DNA from: Candidatus Abyssobacteria bacterium SURF_17
GTDB taxonomy: Bacteria > Abyssobacteria > SURF-5
NCBI GenBank assembly: GCA_003598055.1
Contig: QZKI01000071.1
Span: 1-63,620 of the forward strand
DNA length: 63,620 nt
Reading direction: 5' to 3'
The translations under genes were made by a program, and so were the position numbers. The number at the start of each line of letters is the position of its first letter. Position 1 is the first letter of the stretch. Below the pieces are notes generated by a model. The model had not been told where the DNA came from. It searched no databases and worked only from the letters and a program-made list of their open reading frames with translations. This document shows positions 1-8,659 of this stretch, one piece after another.

Positions 1-1555
1 CCTCAAGCAGCACCTCACCGGTCTCCGTCCGGAACGGCATATCGGCATTATCCGGTTGCAGTTGTGGATTCAGAATGCCGCCGAACGACCACGGGTCCAA
101 CGGATTTGTTGCACCGCCGGCATCCACAACTATCGTGGCGCCGGTCGCCTTCAAGCGTGCGAAATCCACCTCGGCTATTAGCCAATTGAAGAATGGGAAC
201 ACTTCATCGAACGGGATGAAGCCACTTCTGTCTGTGGGGAACGCCTGATAGATAGTGCCGTCGCGGAAGCGCAAATTGATGTTCTGCTCCGCCATCGGCA
301 GTTCGCCATCATCCCAAAAACCGTTCTCATTTGCGTCATTGAATACCCAGAACCACATGTGGCCGAACCAGTCGTTCGCCGCAATCTGGCCGAGGTCCAC
401 AGGAGTGCCATCAACTGGCACCTCCACTGTCTGGAAGTTAATGATGATATCGAGATATTCATCCCATATCACCAGTTGGTAGAGGCCCGGGGGGACGTTC
501 GGAATCGAAAATTCACCCGTGGCGGGGTCCGCAAGCTGAGCGTATATAAAGGGGCCACCGATGACATTCAGTCCAACGCGAACATTGATGAAGTTGCCTC
601 CGACATTGGCATCGGCAACATTTGGCGGCCGTCCCATATGAAAGTTCACGACCTGTCCGCTCACCGTTGACGTGCCTGTGAAAAAGGCATCATCAATCTG
701 CGGCTGGATAAAGCCCATGAATACGTGAGTGCTCGGAATCCCGAACTCTACGAGCGTCTGCGGCTCGTTTGACTTCACCCATGCGTCGATTGTGGGTGTG
801 CCCTCAATCGTCGTTGTCTGCATCCACTCCTGTCCTGCCGGCGGGACACATATCACACCGTATTTCGCCGGGAACAGGTTCTTAATAATCGCGTAGCCGT
901 TCTCATCAGTGTAGATGTTGCCGTCACCCATGACGGCTACGCTGCCGTCGGGGTTATACGTCGTGCCAACCGGATTCCCGAATGCATCCAGCATAGATTG
1001 GCCGCCCGAGATGCCATAGCGTCCGCCCGCGTCGTAGAGTACCACCTTGAAGCCGGGTAATCCACGTTCCTGAGGGAGGTCTTGCGCATTGTTGATGGGC
1101 GCATTGTCCTCGAACACAAATACGCTGATTTGTGCCGTCGGCACGGGAAGCGGATTTACAACTATCGTGACGGAATTCTGACCTGTCGCCACCGGCGCGC
1201 CTGCTATCTGGTAGCCAGTATACGGCAACACGGACACGAAATAGCGCTTTGTCGCAGGCAGCCTGCGCAACAGGCTGACATTCGTGCTGTCACCCGAGAA
1301 CACAAGCGGCATGTAACTCTTGTGAAAATTGATGGCCAAAGGCTCGGGGTCAGGCGGCAGATTCGGGTCAACGAAGAACGTCACATCCTCCTCTACCGTC
1401 CAGCGATATCCCGTCACCGGATTGCCGTCGGGGTCCACCACGTTGATCGTGAGAGCCTGGGCATACGTATAGGGCACAAGCGCAAAAAGCACCGCTAGCA
1501 TGAGCACGTGCCAGAACATGCCCCTCAGTTGAAAACCTCTTGCTCGTTTCTTCAT
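1..1555 (-). CDS. Secreted multidomain protein, 3' end beyond the window
   Basis: The minus-strand frame is open from an ATG at 1555 to the window edge (about 518 codons) and has no stop here. A purine-rich ribosome binding site (GGAAGGG) precedes the ATG. The N-terminus is a signal peptide: positively charged MKKRARG, a hydrophobic stretch ending near YTYAQA, then mature protein. The mature part is a string of beta-rich modules. Several have the look of carboxypeptidase-regulatory or SdrD-B-type domains, for example the segment GEFSIPNVPPGLYQLVIWDE and phrases such as EDNAPINNAQ. These modules are common in large surface or exported proteins and act as structural spacers. No catalytic motif is visible. 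The function of the whole protein cannot be judged without the missing C-terminal part. Confidence 0.8.
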   Translation of the reverse strand, partial: MKKRARGFQLRGMFWHVLMLAVLFALVPYTYAQALTINVVDPDGNPVTGYRWTVEEDVTFFVDPNLPPDPEPLAINFHKSYMPLVFSGDSTNVSLLRRLPATKRYFVSVLPYTGYQIAGAPVATGQNSVTIVVNPLPVPTAQISVFVFEDNAPINNAQDLPQERGLPGFKVVLYDAGGRYGISGGQSMLDAFGNPVGTTYNPDGSVAVMGDGNIYTDENGYAIIKNLFPAKYGVICVPPAGQEWMQTTTIEGTPTIDAWVKSNEPQTLVEFGIPSTHVFMGFIQPQIDDAFFTGTSTVSGQVVNFHMGRPPNVADANVGGNFINVRVGLNVIGGPFIYAQLADPATGEFSIPNVPPGLYQLVIWDEYLDIIINFQTVEVPVDGTPVDLGQIAANDWFGHMWFWVFNDANENGFWDDGELPMAEQNINLRFRDGTIYQAFPTDRSGFIPFDEVFPFFNWLIAEVDFARLKATGATIVVDAGGATNPLDPWSFGGILNPQLQPDNADMPFRTETGEVLLE

Positions 1556-2063
1556 GAACCTGCCCTTCCTTTCAATGTTACCGCCGACGTGTCTATCGAA
1601 ACAAAAATCCGTTCCGTGTTTCATGAGCCTCCTTATTCTTCTTTTCCCCTGTGAAGAATTCTTGCAAATCTATTGCGAGCCAATCCCTCTGAGACCGCAA
1701 CCCTGTCTCGGTCCGGCAATACTCGAACCGAGGTTGGTGTCAGCAGAGACGGCACGAACACGGGTTGGAAGGAAAGCATGGGCGAAACCAATTGCTTTGT
1801 GAGTCGTTCAATATTAGTAAGTTTGATAGGGAAGATAGGGAAATGCGCGGTGGAATAATGGCGCGACCTGACATCTGCGGCGTGTGTGGGGTTGTTGACG
1901 AGAAGGTCGCAGGGGGAAGAATTCAGAGATATTTCGTCTTTAATGTCGGCTTTGGCCTGTTCTGAGGCATACAAAAACGCCCATACCGCAGCACTCATGC
2001 TGCGCAGGAGGCGGATAAAACGGGGAAACAAGTGCATCGGGGACTCCAAATCGTGCTTTCTAC

Positions 2064-2115
2064 TTCATTGTGTCGTACATGTTATCAGATTCATTGTGCC
2101 GTACATGCTGTCAGA
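2064..2115. repeat. Two-copy 26-bp direct tandem repeat
   Basis: Two adjacent units of 26 bp, starting TTCATTGTG and ending TCAGA, differ at three positions. They lie in non-coding DNA. Only two copies are present, so this could be a simple local duplication. Confidence 0.7.
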
Positions 2116-2470
2116 TGTATCATCGCCCGTCAAGCGAAACTTTCGAAGAACCGAACATGTCCTACACCAGCCTGTTTCATCCCCTCGAAATGTCTCTCTG
2201 TGGAACACAAACAAGCAGGCGATTGGGACGCTCGGGATCCGTCCGCGGGGAATCAATTGCCTTCCATCGAAGATTAGATGCGCACTTGCACGGTTCACAG
2301 CACGCTTACTCCGTAGCTCTGTCGTCGGGTTTTGAGATTAACTATAACATCATCTTCCCCCAACGCAAGAGCAAGGGACTTTTTTTTGCCATTTTTTTCT
2401 GAGGCGCGAAGGAGGCCGGTTCAGAATCAATGCCCAGGGCGGTGCCCGTTCGATTTCCGGTTCGCTCTCC

Positions 2471-2499
2471 TTGACAAACTCATTCCCCCAAAATATAAT
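2471..2499 (+). promoter_or_regulatory. Consensus sigma-70 promoter of tRNA-Asn
   Basis: TTGACA at 2471-2476 and TATAAT at 2494-2499 are separated by exactly 17 bp, a perfect match to the housekeeping consensus. Transcription would start near 2506, giving a leader of roughly 95 nt before the tRNA. Confidence 0.85.
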
Positions 2500-2600
2500 A
2501 AGCTGGTGTTTTGCTGATAGCGGGAAGCGAGGGAGGAGCAGACCCGGTGAATTGCTTCAGGGTCCTGCTTCCTTACGTTTCAGACGGAAAACATGGTATT

Positions 2601-2673
2601 TCCCCGGTAGCTCAGCAGGTAGAGCGGGTGGCTGTTAACCACTTGGTCGCTGGTTCGAGTCCGGCCCGGGGAG
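2601..2673 (+). tRNA. tRNA-Asn (anticodon GTT)
   Basis: A full cloverleaf can be drawn. The 7-bp acceptor stem TCCCCGG pairs with CCGGGGA. The D arm is GCTCAGCAGGTAGAGC, the anticodon stem GGTGG/CCACT carries the 7-nt loop CTGTTAA (anticodon GTT at 2634-2636), and the T arm contains GGTTCGAGTCC. The gene has 73 nt with discriminator G; the 3' CCA is not encoded (CCG follows). Confidence 0.97.
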
Positions 2674-3067
2674 CCGCATCGACTCAAGAAGGCGTCAGTT
2701 GATATTGATTGACGTCTTTGTCTTTCTTTGCTTCAGGATCTCCGAATGTGCTCCATTCTATTTTCCCCTAAAGCCAGGGTCTTCAGCAGATATCTCGCAG
2801 GACTGAATCTTTCTCTAACCGGCTTCAAGAACAAAGCGAACCCCAAATTTCTTCAACTGCGAGGACCGCAAAGTGTAGTGAAGGCGAATAATGAAAAGAG
2901 CAAGGCAAAAAAGGGACAACTGGCAGCGATGCTTTTTCCCTTTCGTCTGCTATCCCTTTGCGCTTTTTGCGGTTAAGAGATCTGTTTTTGACAGCGACGC
3001 TCGACTCCTATCCATCAACGATGGCACATTCCACCCGGATCGTTTCCCCTGTGTTCGTTTTTCCCTG

Positions 3068-3096
3068 TTGACAGTCTGGAAGGTCTGTGATATACT
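3068..3096 (+). promoter_or_regulatory. Sigma-70 promoter of the TetR gene at 3.1 kb
   Basis: TTGACA (3068-3073), a 17-bp spacer, then TATACT (3091-3096). Only one base departs from the consensus. The -10 element lies inside the first of two palindromes, so a bound repressor would cover it. Confidence 0.75.
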
Positions 3097-3122
3097 GCTA
3101 GTACGTTTTATACTGATAGTAT
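3092..3122. promoter_or_regulatory. Two 13-bp palindromes, probable TetR operators
   Basis: ATACT-gat-AGTAT at 3110-3122 is a perfect 5-3-5 palindrome. ATACT-gct-AGTAC at 3092-3104 is the same site with one mismatch. Their centres are 18 bp apart. The first overlaps the -10 box and the second covers the start of the transcript. This placement suggests autorepression by the adjacent TetR protein; binding itself is inferred. Confidence 0.6.
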
Positions 3123-3143
3123 GGCAACGGAGGGGGTAACCGC

Positions 3144-3788
3144 ATGGGTGCTCGACAACGGCGCGAAGAGGAACGACGTGCGAGGTGGGAACAAATCGTT
3201 GATGCTGCCAGCACGGTGTTCTCCGAGAAGGGATACTATGGCGCCACAATCGAGGACATCGAAAACGCAAGCAGGCTGACGCGGGGAGCCATATACTATC
3301 ACTTCAAGGGCAAGGAGGAAATTTACATCGCCGTCCTTGCGCGCGGCTTGCGCATGCTTCGCGACGAGCTCAGGCGGGTCTCCCGTGGCCGCTCGCGAAG
3401 CCCGAGAGGCCTGGTCGTTCGCCTCATTGATTCCTACTGCGAGTTCTCCCGGCAGCATAAGGAGTACATGCGGATTCTCGAGCATTTCTATTCAGGGTAT
3501 GAATCGCAAAACGGCCTGCGAGAGGGGCTCGTCGATGAGGTTAATCGACTCATTCTTGAATGCCTTGAGGAGGCGGTCGGCGCCCTGAAGAAGGGCGTCG
3601 ATACAGGTGCCTTTGCGCTTGAAAACCCGTTTACGGAAGCTGTGTTGATGTGGAGCATCATAGGAAGTGCGCTGAGGAAGACGACGGACAATCCGCGCGC
3701 GGCCTTTCTCGGGATCGATTGGGACACGATGAAGGCAGCCTTGAAGGCGAATATTCTGGCCAGATTGCGGGCAGGAGTTGCGGAATAG
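3144..3788 (+). CDS. TetR/AcrR-family transcriptional regulator
   Basis: This 214-residue protein has the TetR plan. A helix-turn-helix DNA-binding domain spans about residues 15-62: AASTVFSEKGYYGATIEDI, then the recognition-helix region TRGAIYYHFKGKEEIY. A C-terminal helical ligand-binding and dimerisation domain follows. The start is supported by GGAGGGGG upstream (3129-3136). The gene precedes the ETF/FAD oxidoreductase/enoyl-CoA hydratase block on the same strand. TetR proteins beside acyl-CoA and ETF genes often sense acyl-CoA thioesters, so control of that block is a reasonable inference. Its own promoter carries two palindromes. The ligand cannot be read from sequence. Confidence 0.9.
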   Translation: MGARQRREEERRARWEQIVDAASTVFSEKGYYGATIEDIENASRLTRGAIYYHFKGKEEIYIAVLARGLRMLRDELRRVSRGRSRSPRGLVVRLIDSYCEFSRQHKEYMRILEHFYSGYESQNGLREGLVDEVNRLILECLEEAVGALKKGVDTGAFALENPFTEAVLMWSIIGSALRKTTDNPRAAFLGIDWDTMKAALKANILARLRAGVAE

Positions 3789-3849
3789 ATTGCATGCTGT
3801 ACTACTATCGTTCAAGTTGTTGAGTTTCTGTCGTGATTTCCGGAGCACA

Positions 3850-3966
3850 GTCATTGCGAGCGAAGGGCCGCAGGCCCGAGCGAAGCAATCTCCACATGAT
3901 GCAGAGATTGCTTCGTCGCATGGGTCTGAGACCCTCGGGTCTACGTCTCTGCGCTCCTCGCAATGA
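3850..3966. repeat. Inverted-repeat element, CATTGCGAG family, copy 1
   Basis: The ends are perfect 11-bp inverted repeats, GTCATTGCGAG and CTCGCAATGAC. Inner arms such as AAGCAATCTC and GAGATTGCTTCGTCGC also pair. Copies lie near 21.78 kb and 44.07 kb. Similarity to the 44-kb copy continues about 30 nt outside each end (for example TTCTGTCGTGATTTC on the left). It carries no gene and resembles a small non-autonomous element of unknown mobility. Confidence 0.85.
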
Positions 3967-4014
3967 CATCTCTTGGCTATGCCGTGCGGTGTGCGACTGA
4001 GAGGATCACATCTC

Positions 4015-5025
4015 GTGAGTGAATGCAAGGGCGTGTTGGTGGTCGGCGAGAAGGACACCGTAAGGGAAACACTGTCAAAAGCCACGCGAGGAGTGGTATC
4101 TGTCGGGAGAAGATTGGCGGATGGGCTTTCGGAACATTTGAGTGCTGTCTTCATCGGGGATAATGTGAAAGACCCAGCCGAGCAGTCGATTCGTTGCGGA
4201 TGCGACCGCGCGTATCTCGCCGAGCATGGGAGCCTTTGTGAATACGATCCGGACCTGTATCTCCCTGTACTGCAGAAGCTCTCCGAAGACATCAAGCCAA
4301 GGGTGGTCCTCGCACCTCATACGGCCTTGATGCAAGACCTTTTCCCGAGGCTGGCATATCGCCTGAAGACGTGTGTGGTGACCGACTGCATACACGTGGA
4401 ACTCGATGACAGGGGAGCGGCGCTGCTCATGACAAAACCAATCTATGGAGGCAATGCGCTTGCGGTATACCGTTGTTCATCGAGTCCGCACATGGCCACG
4501 ATAAGGACACACACCGGCCTCTCCGCAGCGCCTGCCGTGGATAACCAGGGTGAGGTCGTCAGGCTAGATGTGGATACAGACTTGCATTTCTGCCGGATGA
4601 AGGTCACGAATCGAATTCGTGAAGAACTCAACGGCGTGAAGCTGGAAGAAGCCGAGGTAGTTGTCTCCGGCGGAAGGGGTATCGGCGGAACTGACGGATT
4701 TGAGCATCTCCGAGAGCTCGCGATGATTCTCAATGGCGCGCTCGGCGCCAGCCGGCCCCCGTGCGATTTAGGCTGGGTCTCATCGCTTGCTCAGGTTGGT
4801 CTCACCGGGAAGATGGTGGCTCCAAATGTCTATTTCGCCGTCGGCATATCGGGCTCGATGCAGCATCTCACCGGAATGTATGAGTCACGGTGCATTGTGG
4901 CTATAAACAAGGATGCGACGGCGAATATATTCAAGTTCGCCGACTACGGCATTGTTGGGGATTACAGAGCTGTCCTTCCCCCATTCATCGAGAATATGAA
5001 AGAACTGCTTGAGCGAAAGGTTTGA
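4015..5025 (+). CDS. etfA: Electron transfer flavoprotein, alpha subunit
   Basis: The protein (336 residues from GTG at 4015) is the FAD-binding subunit of an electron transfer flavoprotein, which passes electrons between a flavin dehydrogenase and a redox partner. The C-terminal FAD domain is clear: VVSGGRGIGG, then LTGKMVAPNVYFAVGISGSM, then NKDATANIFKFADYGIVGD. The GTG is preferred because GAGAGGA lies at a suitable distance and family members begin almost directly with the VLVVGE strand. An in-frame ATG at 3979 would add a non-homologous tail. The stop is 4 bp before etfB. Its place before GlcD-like and Fe-S genes recalls ETF-lactate dehydrogenase complexes, so electron bifurcation is possible but not shown. 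Confidence 0.93.
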   Translation: MSECKGVLVVGEKDTVRETLSKATRGVVSVGRRLADGLSEHLSAVFIGDNVKDPAEQSIRCGCDRAYLAEHGSLCEYDPDLYLPVLQKLSEDIKPRVVLAPHTALMQDLFPRLAYRLKTCVVTDCIHVELDDRGAALLMTKPIYGGNALAVYRCSSSPHMATIRTHTGLSAAPAVDNQGEVVRLDVDTDLHFCRMKVTNRIREELNGVKLEEAEVVVSGGRGIGGTDGFEHLRELAMILNGALGASRPPCDLGWVSSLAQVGLTGKMVAPNVYFAVGISGSMQHLTGMYESRCIVAINKDATANIFKFADYGIVGDYRAVLPPFIENMKELLERKV

Positions 5026-5029
5026 ACGA

Positions 5030-5830
5030 ATGGATGAGCTTCGCATAGTTGTTTGCTTGAAGCAGGTGCCGGACCCCGAGGCTCCTGTTTCGGCATATCG
5101 CATTGATTCGGCTGCGAAGCGCGTTACTCCAATCGGTGTCCCGCCGGTGCTCAGTCCGTTCGATGAAAATGCACTCGAGCTTGCCCTTCGCCTGCGGGAG
5201 CGACACGGCGGCAAGGTCACAGCAGTGAGCGTCGGCAGCAACCTATCAAAGGCCGTTCTGAGGAAAGCTCTTTCTGCCGGCGCGGATGAATTGATTCTTG
5301 TTGAAGACCCGGCTTTCAGCCCCGATTTCCTTGATGGGTATGGCACTGTTCTTGTCCTGGCCCAAACAATCAACAAGCTCGGGGCCCCTCATATTATCCT
5401 GACCGGAAGACAAGCGGCCGACACGAATGCGGGTGTCGTGGGCCTCTTTCTTGCCGAGGCATTGGGAATCGTGGCTGTCACGCTGGCACGAGGCGCAACT
5501 ATCGAGGATGGGAATATCCGCGTCGAGCGCGTCCTGCCGGATGGCCTCGAAGTCGTCATAGCAACGATGCCGGCTCTGCTTACCGTAACCCAAGAGGCAG
5601 GTGAGTTGCGGAATATCAGCATCAAGAACATGCGTGACGCGAAGAATAAGCCTCTCAAACACTGGAAAGCAGCCGACCTCGGCATGCATGTGATACCGGA
5701 CAGGCGGCTTATGCTGGAGGAGTTGGCCGCTCCCGCGCGAGAGAGAAAGTGCCTGATAATCGAAGGTGGTTCTCCCGATGAAGTAGGTAAGAAATTGGCG
5801 CTCAGATTGCGAAATGACAATGTGCTCTGA
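5030..5830 (+). CDS. etfB: Electron transfer flavoprotein, beta subunit
   Basis: The 266-residue partner of the preceding EtfA. Typical signatures are the N-terminal VVCLKQVPDPEA, the segment SPFDENALELALRLRERHGGKVTAVSVG (only partly quoted: FDENALELALRL), and GRQAADTNAGVVGLFLAEAL. The C-terminal tail is rich in charged residues. The ATG at 5030 follows AAAGG inside the end of etfA; the spacing implies translational coupling. Together the two subunits form a soluble cytoplasmic flavoprotein. Whether it carries a second FAD for electron bifurcation or AMP as in classical ETFs needs structural alignment. Confidence 0.93.
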   Translation: MDELRIVVCLKQVPDPEAPVSAYRIDSAAKRVTPIGVPPVLSPFDENALELALRLRERHGGKVTAVSVGSNLSKAVLRKALSAGADELILVEDPAFSPDFLDGYGTVLVLAQTINKLGAPHIILTGRQAADTNAGVVGLFLAEALGIVAVTLARGATIEDGNIRVERVLPDGLEVVIATMPALLTVTQEAGELRNISIKNMRDAKNKPLKHWKAADLGMHVIPDRRLMLEELAAPARERKCLIIEGGSPDEVGKKLALRLRNDNVL

Positions 5831-5866
5831 GGAGCATGAATTTGTCGAGTATTAACTTTTTCGGGG

Positions 5867-5890
5867 GTAGGGGCGCAGCATGCTGCGCCC
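5867..5890. repeat. GTAGGGGC palindrome between etfB and the FAD oxidase gene
   Basis: GTAG is followed by a perfect 20-bp palindrome (5871-5890) built on GGGCGCAGCA and its complement. The same core recurs at 14103-14130. No T-run follows, so it is not a standard intrinsic terminator, though its RNA would fold into a strong hairpin inside the operon. Confidence 0.8.
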
Positions 5891-5914
5891 GTTAACCAAT
5901 GTAAAGGTGGTGTG

Positions 5915-7369
5915 ATGATGGAAAAAGAAAAGGCAGTTGGTGTGGTTGGGGCGGAGCATGTCCTCGATAGCCCCGAAATTCTGAAACGCTACTCATGCGA
6001 TATGAGCTTTACTCCCTCGCGGACTCCATCCTGTGTGGTGAGACCCAACAGCCTCGAACACGTGCAGGCTCTCATCAAACTTGCTGCGGAGGCGAACACG
6101 CCGCTCATACCCGTAAGCTCCGGAGAGCCGCGTTTCCGGGGCGATACGGTTCCGACGCTCGGCGGCGTTATCGTGGACATGTCGCGCATGAACAAGATAC
6201 GGATGGTTGACCGCAAGGATCGAGTGGCAATGGTCGAGCCGGGCGTGCGATTCGGAGAGTTGCAAACCGCGCTCAGGAAAGAGGGGCTGAGGCTGCCGAC
6301 GCCGCTCTCGCCACGTCAGACGAAATCGGTGGTAGGAAGTTGTCTCGAACGAGAGCCCCACATCATCCCGAAGTATCATCTCGACCACTCTGAGCCGTTG
6401 CTGTGCTGCGAAGTCGTTTTCGGCGCCGGTGACGTGTTCAGGACCGGCGAGGCCGGCGGGCCGGGCACCATCGAGGAGCAGCAGCAGGCAGGCCGTCGGC
6501 AGAAAATCCCGATGGAAATCCAGATGAACATCAACAGGATTCTGCAAGGCTCGCAGGGAACTCTTGGTATCGTTACATGGGCCACCGTTCGGTGCGAGGT
6601 GCTTCCCACGGTCCAGAAACCATTGCTTGCCGCGAGCGATAGCTTGCAGCAACTGCTCGAGCTTGCGCACTGGCTTGTCAGACTGCGACTGGGCGATGAA
6701 CTATTCATTCTTAATGACGTGAACTTCGCTCATCTTATGGGAACAAAATTAGAAATGGTAAATGGACTGAAAGAGGAACTCCCGCAATGGATTCTCCTCT
6801 TCTGTCTGGCAGGCTATGAGTTCCTTCCTCAAGAGCGAATGTCGTATCAGGAAAAGGACGCGAGCGAGGTCGCGAAGAATGTAGGCGTTCCCCTCTATGA
6901 GACCCTCTGTACCGTATCGGCGAATGATGTGCTTGCGCGAGCCACGAGCCCATCGGAGCCATATTGGAAACTCAGATGGAGCGGAGCATGTCAGGACATT
7001 CCATTCATTTCCGCCTTCCACGGAGTTCCGGAATTAGTCGGCGTGATGCAAGAGGAAGCGGCAAAGCGAAAGTTTCCACTCTCACATCTGGGCATATACG
7101 TGCAGCCGGTTTGTCAAGGGCATGGCCAGCACTGTGAGTTCAGCCTCTTCTACGACCCAACCAGTCCGCGGGAGGCTGAAAAAGTGAAAGAACTGTATTT
7201 CGCGGCGAGCAAGGCGCTCATGGACCGAGGAGCATTCTTCTCGCGGCCGTATGACCTTCTGAGTGAGATGGTGTATAACCGCGATGCAGCGTCGCGCGAA
7301 GCATTGCGCAAGCTGAAGAACATATTCGACCCAAAAAACATTTTGAACCCCGGCAAGCTTTGTTTCTAG
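5915..7369 (+). CDS. FAD-binding oxidoreductase, GlcD-like
   Basis: This flavoprotein (about 484 residues) has the PCMH-type FAD-binding fold: the N-terminal PNSLEHVQALIKLAAEANTP leads to the glycine-rich ISSG-like VSSGEPRFRG. A second nucleotide-contact region contains NINRILQGSQGTLGIVTWAT, and the C-terminus ends with the typical FDPKNILNPGKLCF. Such enzymes oxidise hydroxy acids or alcohols and hand electrons to ETF or Fe-S partners. Two adjacent ATGs (5915, 5918) follow AAAGGTGG; 5915 is used. The stop overlaps the ribosome binding site of the next gene. With EtfAB and an HdrD/GlpC-type protein it probably forms one electron-transfer complex. The substrate is unknown. Confidence 0.88.
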   Translation: MMEKEKAVGVVGAEHVLDSPEILKRYSCDMSFTPSRTPSCVVRPNSLEHVQALIKLAAEANTPLIPVSSGEPRFRGDTVPTLGGVIVDMSRMNKIRMVDRKDRVAMVEPGVRFGELQTALRKEGLRLPTPLSPRQTKSVVGSCLEREPHIIPKYHLDHSEPLLCCEVVFGAGDVFRTGEAGGPGTIEEQQQAGRRQKIPMEIQMNINRILQGSQGTLGIVTWATVRCEVLPTVQKPLLAASDSLQQLLELAHWLVRLRLGDELFILNDVNFAHLMGTKLEMVNGLKEELPQWILLFCLAGYEFLPQERMSYQEKDASEVAKNVGVPLYETLCTVSANDVLARATSPSEPYWKLRWSGACQDIPFISAFHGVPELVGVMQEEAAKRKFPLSHLGIYVQPVCQGHGQHCEFSLFYDPTSPREAEKVKELYFAASKALMDRGAFFSRPYDLLSEMVYNRDAASREALRKLKNIFDPKNILNPGKLCF

Positions 7370-7380
7370 GAGAGAATACC

Positions 7381-8655
7381 ATGGCTTTGCAGGATTATGA
7401 AAAGTCAATGAACTATTGCATACGATGTTCGCATTGCAAATGGATTCCGTTCAACAAAATTAAAACGAAGCGGTTCTCGGCCAATTGTCCCGCGATATCA
7501 CGGTACAATTTCCACTCCTATTCCGGCGGTGGAAGGGTCGCCATTGCGCAGTCTCTCTTCCTCGGCAGGAGCGAGATGACGGATGAAATCCGCGAGACGA
7601 TTTATCGCTGCCAGCTCTGCGGCTCATGTCAGGTTGCCTGTCACCTCATCGGCGAAATCTGCGAACCGCTCGAGATTGCGCGAGAGCTGAGAATCAAATG
7701 CGTCGAGGACGGCGAGCTGCTTCCCGAGCACATGCTCATGATTGATGGAATGCGGAAAGAGGATAACCCGTTCGGCGAGCCGAAAGCGCGGCGAGGGGAT
7801 TGGGCGGAAGGTTTGTCGCTCAAGAATATCAATACCGACAAGGCGGACGTTATTTTCCATGCCGGCTGCCGCTTCAGCTACGACGCTGACTTGCGCAGCA
7901 TCGTCCGCGGCGCCGCCACGCTCTTGCTGAAGGCGGGAGTCAATGTCGGAATAGCCGGAAAGGAAGAAGCATGCTGCGGCGGCAGAGCCTTCGATGTCGG
8001 GTATCGCGGCCAGATGGAGAACTACGCCGATGATATCATTTCCCGCATCAAGGCCGCAGGCGCAACGAAACTCGTCACACCGTGCGCTGACTGCTACAGC
8101 GCATTCATGCAGTTCTATCCGATGATTCGGAAAGAATTGGATATCGAGATTCTCCATACAACGGAATACTTTGCGCGGCTCATCAAGGAGGGAAAGCTCA
8201 AGCCGAGAGGCGGCTCCTCCCTGAGAGTCACCTACCATGACCCCTGCCACCTGGGCCGCCTCGGTGAGCCGTACATCCCGTGGAACGGCACATGGAAAAA
8301 GGTCTGGGGACAGCTCAACATTCCGGACCCGCCGAAACAGGTACGGCGTGGCACCGGCGGCGTCTATGAGCCGCCACGCGAAATACTCCGCAGCATTCCC
8401 GGCATCGAGTTCGTCGAGATGGAGCGGATTCGCGAATACAGTTGGTGCTGCGGTGCCGGCGGCGGAGTTCGAGAAGCCTATGAAGATTTCTCCGAATGGA
8501 CGGCGCTTGAGAGAATCGCGGAAGCAAAGGCCGTCGGTGCTGATGCGCTCGTGACGACATGTGGCTGGTGCGAGCGCAATTTCAAGGATGCCCTCGGAAA
8601 GAGGAATGACGATTTCAAGGTTTACGACATCACGGAACTTCTCATGGGAGTATAA
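7381..8655 (+). CDS. HdrD/GlpC-like iron-sulfur protein with CCG domains
   Basis: The 424-residue product has an N-terminal ferredoxin-like part (CIRCSHCKW and CQLCGSCQVACH, ligands for cubane clusters). Two cysteine-rich CCG domains follow: EEACCGGRAFDVG with PCADCYSAF, and HDPCHLGRLGE with WCCGAGGGVRE and TTCGWCERNF. This is the plan of heterodisulfide reductase subunit D, GlpC and lactate-oxidation LldE-type proteins. They move electrons from a FAD dehydrogenase toward quinones, thiols or ETF. The ATG at 7381 follows AGGAGAG that overlaps the previous stop. Its place between FAD oxidase genes makes it the likely electron acceptor of one or all of them. Confidence 0.9.
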   Translation: MALQDYEKSMNYCIRCSHCKWIPFNKIKTKRFSANCPAISRYNFHSYSGGGRVAIAQSLFLGRSEMTDEIRETIYRCQLCGSCQVACHLIGEICEPLEIARELRIKCVEDGELLPEHMLMIDGMRKEDNPFGEPKARRGDWAEGLSLKNINTDKADVIFHAGCRFSYDADLRSIVRGAATLLLKAGVNVGIAGKEEACCGGRAFDVGYRGQMENYADDIISRIKAAGATKLVTPCADCYSAFMQFYPMIRKELDIEILHTTEYFARLIKEGKLKPRGGSSLRVTYHDPCHLGRLGEPYIPWNGTWKKVWGQLNIPDPPKQVRRGTGGVYEPPREILRSIPGIEFVEMERIREYSWCCGAGGGVREAYEDFSEWTALERIAEAKAVGADALVTTCGWCERNFKDALGKRNDDFKVYDITELLMGV

Positions 8656-8659
8656 GCAC

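Larger units (their letters stand above)
1556..2600. other. Long non-coding stretch between the secreted protein gene and tRNA-Asn
   Basis: No frame here has coding character: short overlapping frames run on both strands without a convincing ribosome binding site or recognisable protein. It contains a two-copy 26-bp tandem repeat (2064-2115), T-rich runs around 2380-2400, and the consensus promoter of tRNA-Asn near its end. It may also hold the upstream promoter of the secreted protein, but I could not assign one. Confidence 0.5.
2674..3143. other. Non-coding stretch with a degenerate inverted repeat and the TetR promoter
   Basis: No gene is supported. Around 2865-2975 ACCGCAAAG is mirrored by CTTTGCGCTTTTTGCGGT. 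This resembles the element at 25865-25980, which also opens with ACCGCAAAG. The promoter and putative operators of the following TetR gene occupy 3068-3122. Confidence 0.5.

Noticed and set aside
1633-2335. Several overlapping frames (up to 149 codons) in the 1.6-2.3 kb gap
   Set aside because: They overlap one another on both strands, have no Shine-Dalgarno support and translate to sequence without domain-like features.
3492-4295. A 267-codon minus-strand frame running through the repeat at 3.85 kb
   Set aside because: It spans the 3' part of the TetR gene, a repeat element and the start of etfA on the opposite strand; no homology is apparent.
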